In this document: positions 18,209 to 29,147 of the stretch, in pieces
How positions within the stretch are numbered: position 1 is the first letter of the stretch
Layout of the letters: the number at the start of each line of letters is the position of its first letter
DNA from: an uncultured Blastocatellia bacterium
GTDB lineage: Bacteria; Acidobacteriota; Blastocatellia; HR10
DNA: 64,000 nt
Direction of reading: 5' to 3'
Assembly (NCBI GenBank): GCA_937934295.1
Contig: CALHAI010000010.1
Location: 62,001 to 126,000 of the forward strand
Translations under genes and position numbers: made by a program
Notes under the pieces: model-generated
The model's database searches: none
Told to the model about the DNA's origin: nothing
Seen by the model: the letters and a program-made list of their open reading frames with translations, nothing else

Positions 18209-20749
18209 ATGTTGCGATTCGCGCGTCATCTGCGAAGTGCCCTCGCTTTGGTCCTGGTGGCCGAAGCGGTCCTCGCGGCGCAGCGAGCCGTTCCTTCCCC
18301 GAAAGAACATCTGGGGTTCGACATCGGGGAGGATCGTCGGCTCGCCAGTTGGCCGCAGATCGTCGAGTATTTCCAGCGGTTGGATGAGGCGTCGGATCGG
18401 GTGAGCGTCGTGGAGCTGGGCCGGAGCACTGAAGGGCGCCCCTTCATCATGGCGGTCATCTCGGCTCCGTCGACGCTCGCTCGGTTGGAGGAATACCGGC
18501 AGATCCAAAAGCGGCTCGCCGATCCGCGCGGTCTGCCCGAGACCGAAGCGCGCGCATTGATCGAGCGAGGGAAGGTCGTCGTCCTGATCACGTGTAACAT
18601 TCACTCGACGGAGGTCGCCAGCGCGCAAACGGCTGTCGAATTCGCTTGGCGCATGGCGACCGAGGATTCGCCACGCGTGCGCGAGATCCTGGAGAGCGTG
18701 ATCCTCTTGCTCATCCCCTCGCTCAATCCCGATGGGAATCAAATGGTGTACGAGTGGTATCAGCGAACGCTCGGCACGCCGTATGAGGGGACGAGTCCGC
18801 CCTGGCTCTATCACAAGTACGTCGGGCATGACAACAATCGCGATTGGTACATGTTCACGCAGGTGGAGACGCGACTTGCGGTGGAGAAGGCGCATAATGC
18901 TTGGCATCCGCAGATCGTCTACGATGTCCACCAGATGGGAGCGTTGGGAGCGCGCATCTTCATGCCGCCGTGGATTGATCCGATCGAACCCAATATTGAT
19001 CCGATCCTCGTACAGGGGATGAATTGGTTGGGGATGAAGATGGCGGCCGATCTGACGGCGGAAGGGAAGACGGGGGTTGTCGTCAACGCGATCTACGACC
19101 TTTGGACGCCGGCGCGATGCTATCAGTGTTATCACGGCGGATTGCGGATTTTGACGGAATCAGCGAGCGTGCGCATCGCTTCGCCGATCGAAATCCCCTT
19201 TGAGCGGCTGCAAGGCGGGCGCGGCTATGACGCGCGGCAGCCGAGCTGGAATTTCCCCGAGCCGTGGCCCGGGGGGAGCTGGCGCTTGCGCGACATCGTG
19301 GACTACCAACTCTCGGCGTTCTTCTCGCTCCTGCAGACGGCGGCGCGACATCGGGACCACTTCTTGTGGAACTTTTATCGAATTGGGAGACGCGCAGTCG
19401 AACGAGAAGAGCCGCCCTTTGCCTTCCTCATCCCTCCGGAGCAAAGGGATCCGGCTGCGGCGCGGAAGCTGATCGAGGTCTTGCGCTTCGGCCTGGTGGA
19501 GGTGTGGAGGGCACAGGCTGACGTTCACGCTGATGGCCGAGTGTTTCCGGCAGGGAGTCTCATCATCCCGTTGGCGCAGCCTTATGGAGCGTTCGCGAAG
19601 GCGCTGCTGGAACGGCAGCGCTATCCCGACTTGCGCGAATATCCAGGAGGGCCACCGAAACGTCCCTACGATGTGACGGCGCATACGCTCCCGTTACTCA
19701 TGGGAGTGAACGTTGTGGAGATCGCTCGGCCGTTCTCCGTTCCGTGGGAGCGCGTGGATCGCGTGGAGGAGCCGGCGGGGGGGATCATGGGGGGGAGGTC
19801 GTCGCATGGGTATGTGATCCGACCGGAGGGGCATCGGGAGATCGCGGCCCTCTTCGATCTGCTCAAGCGAGGGGTGCGCGTCTATCGCCTCTTGGAATCC
19901 TCTGCGTTCCCACCCGGCACGGCGTTCATTCCCGCCGGGCAGGAGGCGCTCTTGGCGGAGACGGCGCGGCGTCTCTCGATCTCCGTTCAGGCCGCGCGGG
20001 AGCGTCCACGCGGAGCGTTGCTGGAACTGCGGCTGCCCCGCGTGGGGCTTTATCGGAGCTATGTCCCCTCAATGGATGAGGGGTGGACGCGCTGGGTCTT
20101 CGATCAATTCGGCATCCCATACGAGAACATCTACGATCGGGACGTGCGCGCGGGAGGCCTGCGCCGTCGGTTCGATGTGATCATTTTGCCGGATCAGGCA
20201 CCGCGCGCGATCCTGGAGGGGCATCGACCGGGCACGATGCCTGAGGAATATACGGGTGGTATCGGGGAGGTGGGGTTGGCCCATTTGCGGCAATTTGCCG
20301 AAGAGGGCGGGAGCGTGATCACCTTCAATCAAGCGTCGGGATTGATCGTGAGAGGGATGCGGTCGGAGATTCGCGATACCCTTGCGGACATTTCGGAGCG
20401 GGAGTTCTATGGACCGGGCTCGATCCTGAAGGTCGAGTTCGATCCCGCGCATCCGGTCGCCTTCGGGATGGAGCGCGAAGCGGCGATCTGGTTTGAGGAA
20501 GGACCGGCCTTTGAGGTCGGCGGTTCGGCCGTCGTCATCGCGCGGTATCCGGCGGGCGATCCGCTGTTGAGCGGATGGCTGCTTGGGGGGGAGCGGCTCT
20601 CGGGGAAAGCGGCGCTCGTCGAAATCCCGATCGGTCGCGGCCGCGCGATCCTCTTCGGTTTCCGACCGCAGTATCGTGGGCAATCCTACGCCACCTTCAA
20701 GACCCTCTTCAACGCTCTGCTCTACGCGGCATCCGAGCGCGTGACGTGA
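18209..20749 (+). CDS. secreted M14 family zinc carboxypeptidase-like protein
   Basis: 846 residues from ATG 18209, which follows AAGGAGGGGGAACGC. The N-terminus is a signal peptide (LRSALALVLVAEAVLAAQ). The M14 domain spans roughly 35-400: zinc motif HSTE in ITCNIHSTEVASAQT, PSLNPDGNQM, and the third ligand region in VYDVHQMGALGARIF. The C-terminal half resembles the long tails of acidobacterial M14 proteins, possibly a glutamine-amidotransferase-like fold. It probably trims peptides in the periplasm or outside the cell. The upstream 250 bp contain no other gene. Confidence 0.85.
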   Translation: MLRFARHLRSALALVLVAEAVLAAQRAVPSPKEHLGFDIGEDRRLASWPQIVEYFQRLDEASDRVSVVELGRSTEGRPFIMAVISAPSTLARLEEYRQIQKRLADPRGLPETEARALIERGKVVVLITCNIHSTEVASAQTAVEFAWRMATEDSPRVREILESVILLLIPSLNPDGNQMVYEWYQRTLGTPYEGTSPPWLYHKYVGHDNNRDWYMFTQVETRLAVEKAHNAWHPQIVYDVHQMGALGARIFMPPWIDPIEPNIDPILVQGMNWLGMKMAADLTAEGKTGVVVNAIYDLWTPARCYQCYHGGLRILTESASVRIASPIEIPFERLQGGRGYDARQPSWNFPEPWPGGSWRLRDIVDYQLSAFFSLLQTAARHRDHFLWNFYRIGRRAVEREEPPFAFLIPPEQRDPAAARKLIEVLRFGLVEVWRAQADVHADGRVFPAGSLIIPLAQPYGAFAKALLERQRYPDLREYPGGPPKRPYDVTAHTLPLLMGVNVVEIARPFSVPWERVDRVEEPAGGIMGGRSSHGYVIRPEGHREIAALFDLLKRGVRVYRLLESSAFPPGTAFIPAGQEALLAETARRLSISVQAARERPRGALLELRLPRVGLYRSYVPSMDEGWTRWVFDQFGIPYENIYDRDVRAGGLRRRFDVIILPDQAPRAILEGHRPGTMPEEYTGGIGEVGLAHLRQFAEEGGSVITFNQASGLIVRGMRSEIRDTLADISEREFYGPGSILKVEFDPAHPVAFGMEREAAIWFEEGPAFEVGGSAVVIARYPAGDPLLSGWLLGGERLSGKAALVEIPIGRGRAILFGFRPQYRGQSYATFKTLFNALLYAASERVT

Positions 20750-20757
20750 TGAGGAGC

Positions 20758-20825
20758 GGCGCCGCGCTTGGAAGGAGATCGAGCGCTTGCCTTCTTCGCA
20801 AGACTCCTGGCTCAAGCGCGGCGCC
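20758..20825. terminator. nested inverted repeat, likely bidirectional terminator
   Basis: GGCGCCGCGCTTG (20758-20770) and CAAGCGCGGCGCC (20813-20825) pair perfectly over 13 bp. Nested inside are GGAG/CTCC (20774-20777 with 20804-20807) and CTTGC/GCAAG. It sits between the convergent M14 and dehydrogenase genes, and its right arm reaches into the stop of the latter. No U-tract is present on either side. Confidence 0.5.
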
Positions 20826-21714
20826 GATAGAGGGTGATCAATCCTTGTGTCCCCAGTTCGCCGAGTCCCTCCGCGACGGCTTCGCAGAAGAGACGAAAGG
20901 CGAGTTCGGCGCCCGGGAAGGCTTCCCGTTCCCGATCGGCGCGCTCAAGAGCTTCGTGACGACACGCTCGACGGATGGCTTCGCGCACCAGGCGCAGGTC
21001 TTTCCGCTGAAGGGCGATCTTGAAGCCTGGCGCGAAGTCGTTCTGTAGGATTTTAGGAGCGAGGTTCGAGAGCATCCAAGAAGCGGCCGCCCCCTGCGAG
21101 ATGGCACGCAGCGTGATCTCCAAATCGAGGCCGAGCATTTCGGCCAGATGAAGCCCTTCGGCCATGGCCACGATGTTCAACGCGCAGATGAGTTGGTTGA
21201 CGAGCTTCGTCTTCTGACCGTTCCCACTCGGTCCCGTGTAGACGATCGTCTGCCCAAGAGCGCGGAGGATTGGCAAGCACTGATGGAAGATGTCTTCTCG
21301 TCCCCCAACCATGATGGCGAGTGTGCCTTCAATGGCCCCGCGCTCACCCCCGCTGACGGGCGCATCGAGCATCTCGCACGCCTTCTCGGCAAGACGCCGA
21401 GCGAACCGCACGGCCGCGTCCGGAGCGATCGTGCTCATCTCGATCACGATGCCCCCTGGGCGGATCCCCTCCCATATCCCCTTCGGACCGAAGAGCACGG
21501 CTTCGACATCGGGCGTATCCGGGAGGATGGTGAGGATGACATCGGACGTTTGCGCGAGATCGGCCGGCGAAGGTGCCCACGCGGCACCCAGCTCCAGAAG
21601 CGGAGAGGCCTTACTCGCTGTGCGGTTGTAGACGGCCAGCGAGAATCCCGCCTTGAGGAGGTTCCTCGCCATGGGGCGACCCATCGTGCCAAGTCCGATG
21701 ACTCCCAGGCGCAT
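20812..21714 (-). CDS. 3-hydroxyisobutyrate dehydrogenase-family oxidoreductase
   Basis: 300 residues. Rossmann motif IGLGTMGRPMARNLL at the start, substrate loop DAPVSGGERGAIEGTLAIMV (~115-135) and catalytic-Lys region GNGQKTKLVNQLI (~162-175) identify the beta-hydroxyacid dehydrogenase family (3-hydroxyisobutyrate, tartronate semialdehyde or succinic semialdehyde reductases). The exact substrate cannot be told. Near residues 240-265 the sequence is Arg-rich and about a dozen residues longer than usual. It is 9 bp downstream of the GH3 gene, probably in the same transcript. Confidence 0.87.
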   Translation of the reverse strand: MRLGVIGLGTMGRPMARNLLKAGFSLAVYNRTASKASPLLELGAAWAPSPADLAQTSDVILTILPDTPDVEAVLFGPKGIWEGIRPGGIVIEMSTIAPDAAVRFARRLAEKACEMLDAPVSGGERGAIEGTLAIMVGGREDIFHQCLPILRALGQTIVYTGPSGNGQKTKLVNQLICALNIVAMAEGLHLAEMLGLDLEITLRAISQGAAASWMLSNLAPKILQNDFAPGFKIALQRKDLRLVREAIRRACRHEALERADREREAFPGAELAFRLFCEAVAEGLGELGTQGLITLYRRRA

Positions 21715-21723
21715 ACGCCCCTC

Positions 21724-23478
21724 CTATCGCCCTGTCGGAGTGAGGCCATGCCCGATCGGATAAGCGCCCGGCAGGCTGATCGGCAACTTCCCGGTGAAGG
21801 GGATTTCGCCGAGGATGGCGCGCAGGGCCGCGCGCTCGGCTTCCGGGTAGTACTCGTAGGTCAAGATGCACGTCGGCAGCTCGGGCACGAAGGAGAACAT
21901 GTAAGGGCTTCCAAAGAGCGTGAAGACAAACGGCTTCTCCGATTTCGAGAGGGCGCGGAGAAGATCCAACTGTTCCTCGGTCAAGTCGATGGAGCCTTTG
22001 TATGCGGCGACGCGGATGAAGCCGTTGGCCAGGATGACGTCGCAGAGATCGGCCAGCTTCTTCACGACCTCAATCGTCTCGCGCGAGGTCCTCTCGTCAA
22101 TGGTCACTTCGATCACGTTCCGGTGGCGCTTGAGCAGTTCCGCGCGGAAAGTGCTCCCGGGCATGCCCTCGCGCCATCCCGCGCGCGCGTCGAGGATCGT
22201 CAGAAGCAGGACGCGCCGTGTCTCCTCAAGCGCAAGTGGAAGGACGCGCCGCTCATCGCGCACTAAGGTGATGGCGCGTTCGATCATCATGCGCGCCCAC
22301 TGCTGGTGCTCTTGATTCCCGACGATCGCTTCGATCCGATCCAGATCCACGTACCGATTCCGATGCAGACCGAGCCGCGCCTTCGCTTCCAGGAGGCGCC
22401 GCACAGAGGCTTCGATCCGCTCCAGGGAGATCTCGCCGCGCTCGATGGCCTGTCGGAGAGCCGTGAAGGACCTCTCGACATCGACCGGGAAGAGGATCAC
22501 GTCCGCCCCCGCTCGGACGGCGCGCACCGTCGCCTCCTCCGGCGTGAAGTGATCAGCGATCCCGCGCATCTCCATGGCGTCGGTGAAGATCAGACCTTGA
22601 AACCCCAGCTCCGTTCGAAGCAACCCGGTGAGGATCGCCGGGGAGAGCGTCGCCGGCACGCCTCTCTCCAGCTCCAGGTGCGGGAGCGCGATATGGGCCG
22701 TCATGATCGCGGCGACGCCCGCGCGAATCGCCGCGCGAAAAGGCGGCAGCTCGATCTGGTCGAGGCGGTCCCGACCAACCGCGATGACAGGCAGCTCCAG
22801 ATGCGAATCCTGGCTCGTGTCGCCATGCCCGGGGAAATGCTTGGCCGTCGCCAGTTGCCCGTTCTCTTGTGCCCCGCGAATATAGGCCTGGCCAAGGCGT
22901 GAAACCAAAGCCACATCTTCGCCGAAGGACCGAATGTTAATGATCGGGTTCCTCGGATTGTTGTTGACGTCCAAAACGGGGTAGAAATTCACGTGAATCC
23001 CCATGGCGCGCCCCTCGATGGCCGTGATCTGGCCAGCGCGATAGGCCAGCTCCTCGCTTCCGGTCGCCCCCAATGCCATCGCGCGCGGCAAGCGCGTCGC
23101 TCCGCGAAACTGGTATCCCGGTCCGCCTTCGAGGTCCGCGGTGATCAAGAGCGGAATCTTCGCCAGCCGCTGCATGCGATTCAGCAAAGCGGCCAGAGCG
23201 ACCGGATCGCCTCCGAAGGCATGATAGCCGCCGACGTGAAATTCCACGATGTTCCGCTCGATGCGGCGGAACTCTTCGCTCTCCCGATTCATGAAGACGG
23301 GCGCCATCGCGGGAACGAGCATCTGCCCGATCTTCTCCTCCAGCGTCATCTGTCGGAGCGTCTCTTCGACCCACGCGCGCTCCTCCGAAGCGAGCGGCGA
23401 AGCGATGTCTTGGCGCGGGAGAGCCAACGGAGGCATCGAGAGCCAGAGGATGAGGGCGACAATCCATGTGCTTCTCAT
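21724..23478 (-). CDS. secreted GH3 glycosidase, beta-N-acetylglucosaminidase type
   Basis: 584 residues with an N-terminal signal peptide (MRSTWIVALILWLSMPPLAL). The (beta/alpha)8 domain carries the NagZ-type KHFPGHGDTSQDSH loop, which supplies the His/Asp pair used by GH3 glucosaminidases, and the nucleophile Asp in IFTDAMEM. A C-terminal domain of ~200 residues follows, as in larger GH3 enzymes. It likely removes N-acetylglucosamine from peptidoglycan fragments or chitin-like oligomers outside the cytoplasm. Intracellular NagZ is ~340 residues, so this is a larger exported relative. Confidence 0.87.
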   Translation of the reverse strand: MRSTWIVALILWLSMPPLALPRQDIASPLASEERAWVEETLRQMTLEEKIGQMLVPAMAPVFMNRESEEFRRIERNIVEFHVGGYHAFGGDPVALAALLNRMQRLAKIPLLITADLEGGPGYQFRGATRLPRAMALGATGSEELAYRAGQITAIEGRAMGIHVNFYPVLDVNNNPRNPIINIRSFGEDVALVSRLGQAYIRGAQENGQLATAKHFPGHGDTSQDSHLELPVIAVGRDRLDQIELPPFRAAIRAGVAAIMTAHIALPHLELERGVPATLSPAILTGLLRTELGFQGLIFTDAMEMRGIADHFTPEEATVRAVRAGADVILFPVDVERSFTALRQAIERGEISLERIEASVRRLLEAKARLGLHRNRYVDLDRIEAIVGNQEHQQWARMMIERAITLVRDERRVLPLALEETRRVLLLTILDARAGWREGMPGSTFRAELLKRHRNVIEVTIDERTSRETIEVVKKLADLCDVILANGFIRVAAYKGSIDLTEEQLDLLRALSKSEKPFVFTLFGSPYMFSFVPELPTCILTYEYYPEAERAALRAILGEIPFTGKLPISLPGAYPIGHGLTPTGR

Positions 23479-23585
23479 GCTCCCCCCTCCCTTCGCGCTT
23501 GATGTGAGCCGCTAGTTTATCGCTTCCTTGGGTGCTCGTGCAACGCGAAGGAGCAGCGATCGCGCGCGCTCATCGCCGGAGCGCG

Positions 23586-24443
23586 TCATGCGCGTTCGAT
23601 CGGGCGCGTCGGATCAGTGATCCATTCGCTCCAAGAACCGGCATACAGTCGCGCTTCGCCCAGGCCCGCGTGCAAGAGCGCCAGCAGATTATGTGCCGCC
23701 GTCACGCCGGAGCCGCAGTAGAAGATCGCGCGCGAGGCAGGAGTGCCGCCCAGAAGCCGCTCGAAGCGCGCGCGCAGCTCGGTGGCCGGGCGGAAGAGGC
23801 CCCGAGCATCAAGGTTTTCGAGATACGGCGCGCAGATGGCTCCAGGAATGTGCCCAGCTACCGGATCGATCGGCTCATGCTCACCGCGATAGCGTTCCGG
23901 GCTCCGCGCATCGATCAGGCGGAGGCTCGGATCCTTCAAGGCTGCCAGGATGTCTTCGACGTTCGCCACCAGCTCCGGACGAGGGCGAGGGACGAAGCGA
24001 CGAGGGGAGCGCCACTGGCGCCCGCGACGAAACGGACGGCCTTCGGCGCGCCACCACGGCCAGCCGCCATCGAGCACGGCGACGGCTTCGTGGCCGAGCC
24101 ATCGCAGCAACCACCACAGCCGCGCTGCCATCGAGCCGCCGCTGTCATCATAGGCGACGACTTGAACGTTCGCGTCAATGCCCCACGCGCTGAAGCGTTC
24201 GACCAGGTGCTCCACGGAAGGCAGCGGATGACGACCGGTCTTGCCCGGAATGATCGTGCCCGTGAGATCTCGTTCCAAATGCGCGTAGAGAGCGCCGGGG
24301 ATGTGCCCTTGCTCGTAGTCGCGCTCGCCACGGGTCGGCTCGTCGAGCGCGAAGCGGCAATCCACAAGTACCCATGCCGGATCGTCCAGATGTTGGCCGA
24401 GCACCGAGGTCGAGATCAGGGTTCGATACGTCATCGCGCGCAT
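23586..24443 (-). CDS. sseA: thiosulfate/3-mercaptopyruvate sulfurtransferase
   Basis: 285 residues forming two tandem rhodanese domains. The inactive first domain is ~5-130 ([20 protein letters not shown]). The second carries the active-site loop [12 protein letters not shown], with the Cys near residue 248, and RPIERA at the end. The CGSGVT loop is the mercaptopyruvate-sulfurtransferase type. The start overlaps the end of rpiB by 13 bp, so the two are co-transcribed; ATG 24434 is an alternative start. Confidence 0.9.
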   Translation of the reverse strand: MRAMTYRTLISTSVLGQHLDDPAWVLVDCRFALDEPTRGERDYEQGHIPGALYAHLERDLTGTIIPGKTGRHPLPSVEHLVERFSAWGIDANVQVVAYDDSGGSMAARLWWLLRWLGHEAVAVLDGGWPWWRAEGRPFRRGRQWRSPRRFVPRPRPELVANVEDILAALKDPSLRLIDARSPERYRGEHEPIDPVAGHIPGAICAPYLENLDARGLFRPATELRARFERLLGGTPASRAIFYCGSGVTAAHNLLALLHAGLGEARLYAGSWSEWITDPTRPIERA

Positions 24444-24913
24444 TCGCGTCGTTCCTCATCAAGCTTCAGGAAGCGGGCTTCGAGCCGACGAAGCTTCTCC
24501 AAGCGGCGGCGATGGCGCTCTTCACCGCTGAAACGCGCCTCCAGGAACGCCCGCACGAGTTCCTTCGCCAGTTCCGGCCCGATGACGCGCGCGCCGAGCA
24601 CGAGCACGTTGAGGTCATCGTGTTCGACACCTTGGCGCGCCGAATACGTATCGTGACAGAGGCCGGCGCGAATCCCCGGCACCTTGTTGGCGGCAACCGA
24701 CGCGCCGACGCCGCTGCCGCAGATGAGGATGCCGCGCTCGGCGCGCCCCTCGCGCACCGCGAGGGCGACGGCTTCGGCATAATCGGGATAGTCAACCGGA
24801 TCCGCGCTCTCGGTCCCGAGGTCCTCCACCTCGTGACCCAACGCGCGCACATAAGCGGCGAGCGTCCGCTTCAACTCAAAACCCGCATGATCGGCTCCGA
24901 TGACGATGCGCAT
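24431..24913 (-). CDS. rpiB: ribose-5-phosphate isomerase B
   Basis: 160 residues from ATG 24913 (GGAGG seven bases upstream). The N-terminus [14 protein letters not shown], the catalytic Cys in [17 protein letters not shown] and the [15 protein letters not shown] segment are diagnostic of RpiB/LacAB. It interconverts ribose-5-phosphate and ribulose-5-phosphate. The C-terminal ~15 residues ([15 protein letters not shown]) are a charged helix slightly longer than usual. Promoter elements lie just upstream, divergent from ilvB. Confidence 0.95.
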   Translation of the reverse strand: MRIVIGADHAGFELKRTLAAYVRALGHEVEDLGTESADPVDYPDYAEAVALAVREGRAERGILICGSGVGASVAANKVPGIRAGLCHDTYSARQGVEHDDLNVLVLGARVIGPELAKELVRAFLEARFSGEERHRRRLEKLRRLEARFLKLDEERRECAR

Positions 24914-24939
24914 GATCCGCCTCCTCGCATTTCGGCGAA

Positions 24940-24948
24940 AGTGTAGCA
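24940..24948 (-). promoter_or_regulatory. candidate extended -10 promoter of rpiB
   Basis: Leftward TGC-TACACT, TACACT at 24940-24945, ~27 bp upstream of the rpiB start; -35 not convincing. Confidence 0.4.
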
Positions 24949-25018
24949 GAGAACTCCGGCGAAGGGGAGGGTGCATCAAGCCATAAGGATTGGTGATTTG
25001 GGCAAAAAAAGAATAAAT

Positions 25019-25047
25019 TTTACAAATGCCGCGACGATCGCTACACT
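25019..25047 (+). promoter_or_regulatory. sigma70 promoter of ilvBNC
   Basis: TTTACA (25019-25024), 17 bp, TACACT (25042-25047), preceded by an A/T-rich stretch (24990-25018) that could act as an UP element. The start would be near 25054, leaving a ~35-nt leader too short for a classical attenuator. Confidence 0.65.
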
Positions 25048-25088
25048 ATCTCCGTCTCTCCAGCGCGAGATGAAGGGGGATCGGGAAT

Positions 25089-26834
25089 ATGAGGATGAAG
25101 GGGACGGAGATCTTCGTCGAAAGCTTGCGACGAGAGGGGGTGAGAGTCGTCTTCGGACATCCGGGGGGAGCGATTTTGCCGATTTACGATCGGCTCTATG
25201 ATGCGGAGATTCGACACATTCTGATGCGGCACGAGCAAGCGGCGGCGCATGCGGCCGACGGCTATGCGCGAGCATCGGGACGCGTGGGCGTGGCGATGGC
25301 GACCTCCGGACCTGGAGCGACGAATTTGGTGACGGGCATCGCCAGCGCCTTCATGGATTCGGTGCCGATGGTCATCTTCACGGGGCAAGTACCCTCGACG
25401 CTGATTGGGACCGATGCGTTTCAGGAAGCGGATGTGGTGGGCATCACGCGGCCCTGTACGAAGCATAACTACCTGGTGTTGCGTATCGAGGATTTGGCGC
25501 GCACTATTCGGGAGGCATTCTATCTGGCACGGACGGGTCGGCCGGGACCGGTTCTCGTGGACCTGCCCAAAGATACTCAGTTGAGCGAGTGCGAATTCGT
25601 CTATCCAGAAGAGGTGAAGCTGCGGGGGTATCGGCCGGTCCTCGATGGTGATCCCGAAGCGATTCGGCAAGCGGCCGTGGCGATTCTGGAGGCGAAGCGT
25701 CCGGTCATCTATGCCGGAGGTGGAGTCATCGCCTCCGAAGGCGCGGCGGAGCTGCGACGGCTGGCGGAGATGGCGTGCGTTCCGGTCGCGACAACGCTGA
25801 TGGGGCTCGGGAGCTTTCCGACGGAGCATCCGCTCTCGCTCGCGATGCTCGGCATGCATGGGAGTTGGTACGCCAATATGGCCATCAACCGATGTGATTT
25901 GCTCATCGCCATCGGCGTGCGCTTCGATGATCGGGTGACGGGGAAGATCGCAGCGTTTGCGCCCGAAGCGCGAAAGATTCACATCGACATCGATCCGGTG
26001 GAGATCAACAAGAACGTGCGCGTGGATATTCCAATCGTGGGGGATGTGCGACGCGTGCTCTCGGTATTGAATGCCGAGTTGGAAGCGCGGCTCAAGGAGC
26101 ATTGGACGGAGGCGTGGGAAGCCGAACGGCAAGCGTGGTTGGAACAGATCACCGAGTGGAAGCGCATCTATCCGTTCTGCTACGACTTCGACGAGCGGGT
26201 GATCAAACCGCAGTGGGTGATCGAGGAGATCGCGCGGGTCACGCAGGGGGAGGCGATCCTGACGACCGACGTGGGGCAGCATCAGATGTGGGCGGCGCAA
26301 TATTATCGGTTCAAGCATCCGCGGACATGGATCACGTCAGGGGGATTGGGAGCGATGGGATTCGGATTGCCGGCGGCCATCGGCGCGTGGTTCGCGCGGC
26401 CGGATCGACCGATCATCGCCATCTGCGGGGATGGGAGCTTTCAGATGACGATGCAAGAGTTGGCCGTGGTGGCGGAACATCGCCTCCCGCTGAAGATCGT
26501 GATCATCAACAACTCCTACTTGGGGATGGTACGACAGTGGCAGGAGATCTTCTATAATGGCCGGTATTCGGCGAGCGATCTGCGCGTCTCGCCCGATTAT
26601 GCGAAGATTGCGGAGGCGTACGGCTTACGGGGGTATACCGTGCGGCGCCCTGGGGAGTTGGCCGAGCTCTTCGAGCAGGAGTTGCTGGCGAGCGAGCCCA
26701 TCCTCTTCGATGTACATGTGGCGGCGGAGGAGAACGTCTACCCGATGGTGCCGCCGGGCGCGGCGATCACGGAGATGATCCTTGGACCTGTGGGCTCGAA
26801 GCGGATCGCCGACAGCAAGGAGTCCATTGCGTGA
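25089..26834 (+). CDS. ilvB: acetolactate synthase large subunit
   Basis: 581 residues, full-length ThDP enzyme. [18 protein letters not shown] carries the region before the catalytic Glu, [17 protein letters not shown] is typical of AHAS, and the ThDP/Mg motif is [14 protein letters not shown]...NNSYLGM. It condenses two pyruvates, or pyruvate and 2-oxobutyrate, in valine, leucine and isoleucine synthesis. ilvN starts one base after its stop codon, and ilvC follows, forming the classical ilvBNC operon. Confidence 0.97.
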   Translation: MRMKGTEIFVESLRREGVRVVFGHPGGAILPIYDRLYDAEIRHILMRHEQAAAHAADGYARASGRVGVAMATSGPGATNLVTGIASAFMDSVPMVIFTGQVPSTLIGTDAFQEADVVGITRPCTKHNYLVLRIEDLARTIREAFYLARTGRPGPVLVDLPKDTQLSECEFVYPEEVKLRGYRPVLDGDPEAIRQAAVAILEAKRPVIYAGGGVIASEGAAELRRLAEMACVPVATTLMGLGSFPTEHPLSLAMLGMHGSWYANMAINRCDLLIAIGVRFDDRVTGKIAAFAPEARKIHIDIDPVEINKNVRVDIPIVGDVRRVLSVLNAELEARLKEHWTEAWEAERQAWLEQITEWKRIYPFCYDFDERVIKPQWVIEEIARVTQGEAILTTDVGQHQMWAAQYYRFKHPRTWITSGGLGAMGFGLPAAIGAWFARPDRPIIAICGDGSFQMTMQELAVVAEHRLPLKIVIINNSYLGMVRQWQEIFYNGRYSASDLRVSPDYAKIAEAYGLRGYTVRRPGELAELFEQELLASEPILFDVHVAAEENVYPMVPPGAAITEMILGPVGSKRIADSKESIA

Positions 26835-26835
26835 G

Positions 26836-27309
26836 ATGATTCGGACGATCATACTGGCGGTCGAGAACAGGCCGGGAGCGCTCGCGCGGATCACGGGATT
26901 ATTCAGCGCGCGGGGGATCAACATCGAGAGCCTGACGGTGGCGCGGACTGACGATCCGACGCTCTCGCACATGACGATCGTCGTAGACCTGGATGATGTG
27001 GCGTTGGAGAAGCTGCTGAAGCTGCTCGATCGCCTGGTGGATGTCGTGACGGTGACAGCCGTGGATGTGCGGAACGCTGTTGAGCGGGAGCTGTTGCTGT
27101 TGAAGGTGCGGCATGAGCCGGGACAGAAGCTGGAGCTGCTCAAGGAGGCGGAGATCTTTCGGGCGCGCGTCGTGGACGTCTCGCCGCAGTCCTATGTGCT
27201 GGAGCTGACCGGGGATGAGGAGAAGCTGGAGGCCTTCATTCGCGTCTTCGAGAAGTATGGGATTTTGGAGCTGGTGAGATCGGGGAAAGTGGCCATGGCG
27301 CGGGGATGA
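26836..27309 (+). CDS. ilvN: acetolactate synthase small (regulatory) subunit
   Basis: 157 residues starting MIRTIILAVENRPGALARIT, the ACT domain that binds valine for feedback inhibition. A second ACT-like half follows (ELLKEAEIFRARVVDVSPQS). ATG 26836 is chosen because it gives the conserved start one base after the ilvB stop, consistent with translational coupling. The GAG of the overlapping ilvB end may assist initiation. Confidence 0.95.
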   Translation: MIRTIILAVENRPGALARITGLFSARGINIESLTVARTDDPTLSHMTIVVDLDDVALEKLLKLLDRLVDVVTVTAVDVRNAVERELLLLKVRHEPGQKLELLKEAEIFRARVVDVSPQSYVLELTGDEEKLEAFIRVFEKYGILELVRSGKVAMARG

Positions 27310-28356
<1,047 letters not shown>

Positions 28357-28511
28357 ACCGTTCCTCGAGGATTCGGCTCGGTATCGGAGGATCCCTGGGA
28401 GCGGCCCCTCGTCCCTTGCCTTCAGAGCCGACCTCTGCCAGAGTATCCCTTGTCGGATTCGGCGAGGCGTTCGCGTTTTGTTTCCGAAGAGTCGGTGAGG
28501 AGGTGGGGTCT

Positions 28512-29138
28512 ATGGGTATCTTGGACGAGGACGTCGCTCGGTATTTGGAGAGTCTGACGCCCGATCGCCTCGATGTGCTCCTTGAGCAGGAGGATATGGC
28601 TCGCAAGCGGCGCATTCCCATTGTTGGCCCGATCGTGGGGCGATGGCTGCATCAACTGGCGCACATGATCGGCGCGCGACGGATCTTCGAGATGGGATCA
28701 GCGATTGGATACTCGACGATCTGGCTGGCCTTGGCGGTCCCCGAGGATGGGATCGTGTACTACACCGATAGTGATCCGACCAATGCGCGCGAGGCGCTCA
28801 GGTATTTTCGGCGCGCGGGCGTTGCCGATCGGATTCGGATTCTGGTCGGCGATGCGTTGGAGCTCCTGGATCAGGTGGAGGGGGAGTTCGATCTGATCTT
28901 CAACGACGTGGACAAGCATCAGTATCCGGATGTCTTTCGCAAGGCCGTGCCACGGCTACGGCGCGGTGGCCTCCTGGTGGCGGACAATGTCCTGTGGGGC
29001 GGGCGCGTCGCTCGTGGGGAGACCGATCGGGAGACCGTGGCCATTCGCGAGTTCAATCGGCTGCTCTTCTCATCGTCGGACTTGCTGACGACGATCATTC
29101 CCTTGCGCGACGGCGTCTCGGTGAGTTTGAAATTGTGA
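28512..29138 (+). CDS. SAM-dependent O-methyltransferase, family 3
   Basis: 208 residues from ATG 28512 (GAGGAGG upstream). The caffeoyl-CoA/catechol O-methyltransferase family is shown by RRIFEMGSAIGYSTIWLALA (SAM motif I), DLIFNDVDKHQYPDVF with metal-binding Asp and LLVADNVLWGGRVA. It should methylate a catechol- or hydroxylated aromatic-type substrate. 155 bp separate it from ilvC. It converges on the ROK gene with a 9-bp gap. Confidence 0.9.
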   Translation: MGILDEDVARYLESLTPDRLDVLLEQEDMARKRRIPIVGPIVGRWLHQLAHMIGARRIFEMGSAIGYSTIWLALAVPEDGIVYYTDSDPTNAREALRYFRRAGVADRIRILVGDALELLDQVEGEFDLIFNDVDKHQYPDVFRKAVPRLRRGGLLVADNVLWGGRVARGETDRETVAIREFNRLLFSSSDLLTTIIPLRDGVSVSLKL

Positions 29139-29147
29139 ACTGTACGC

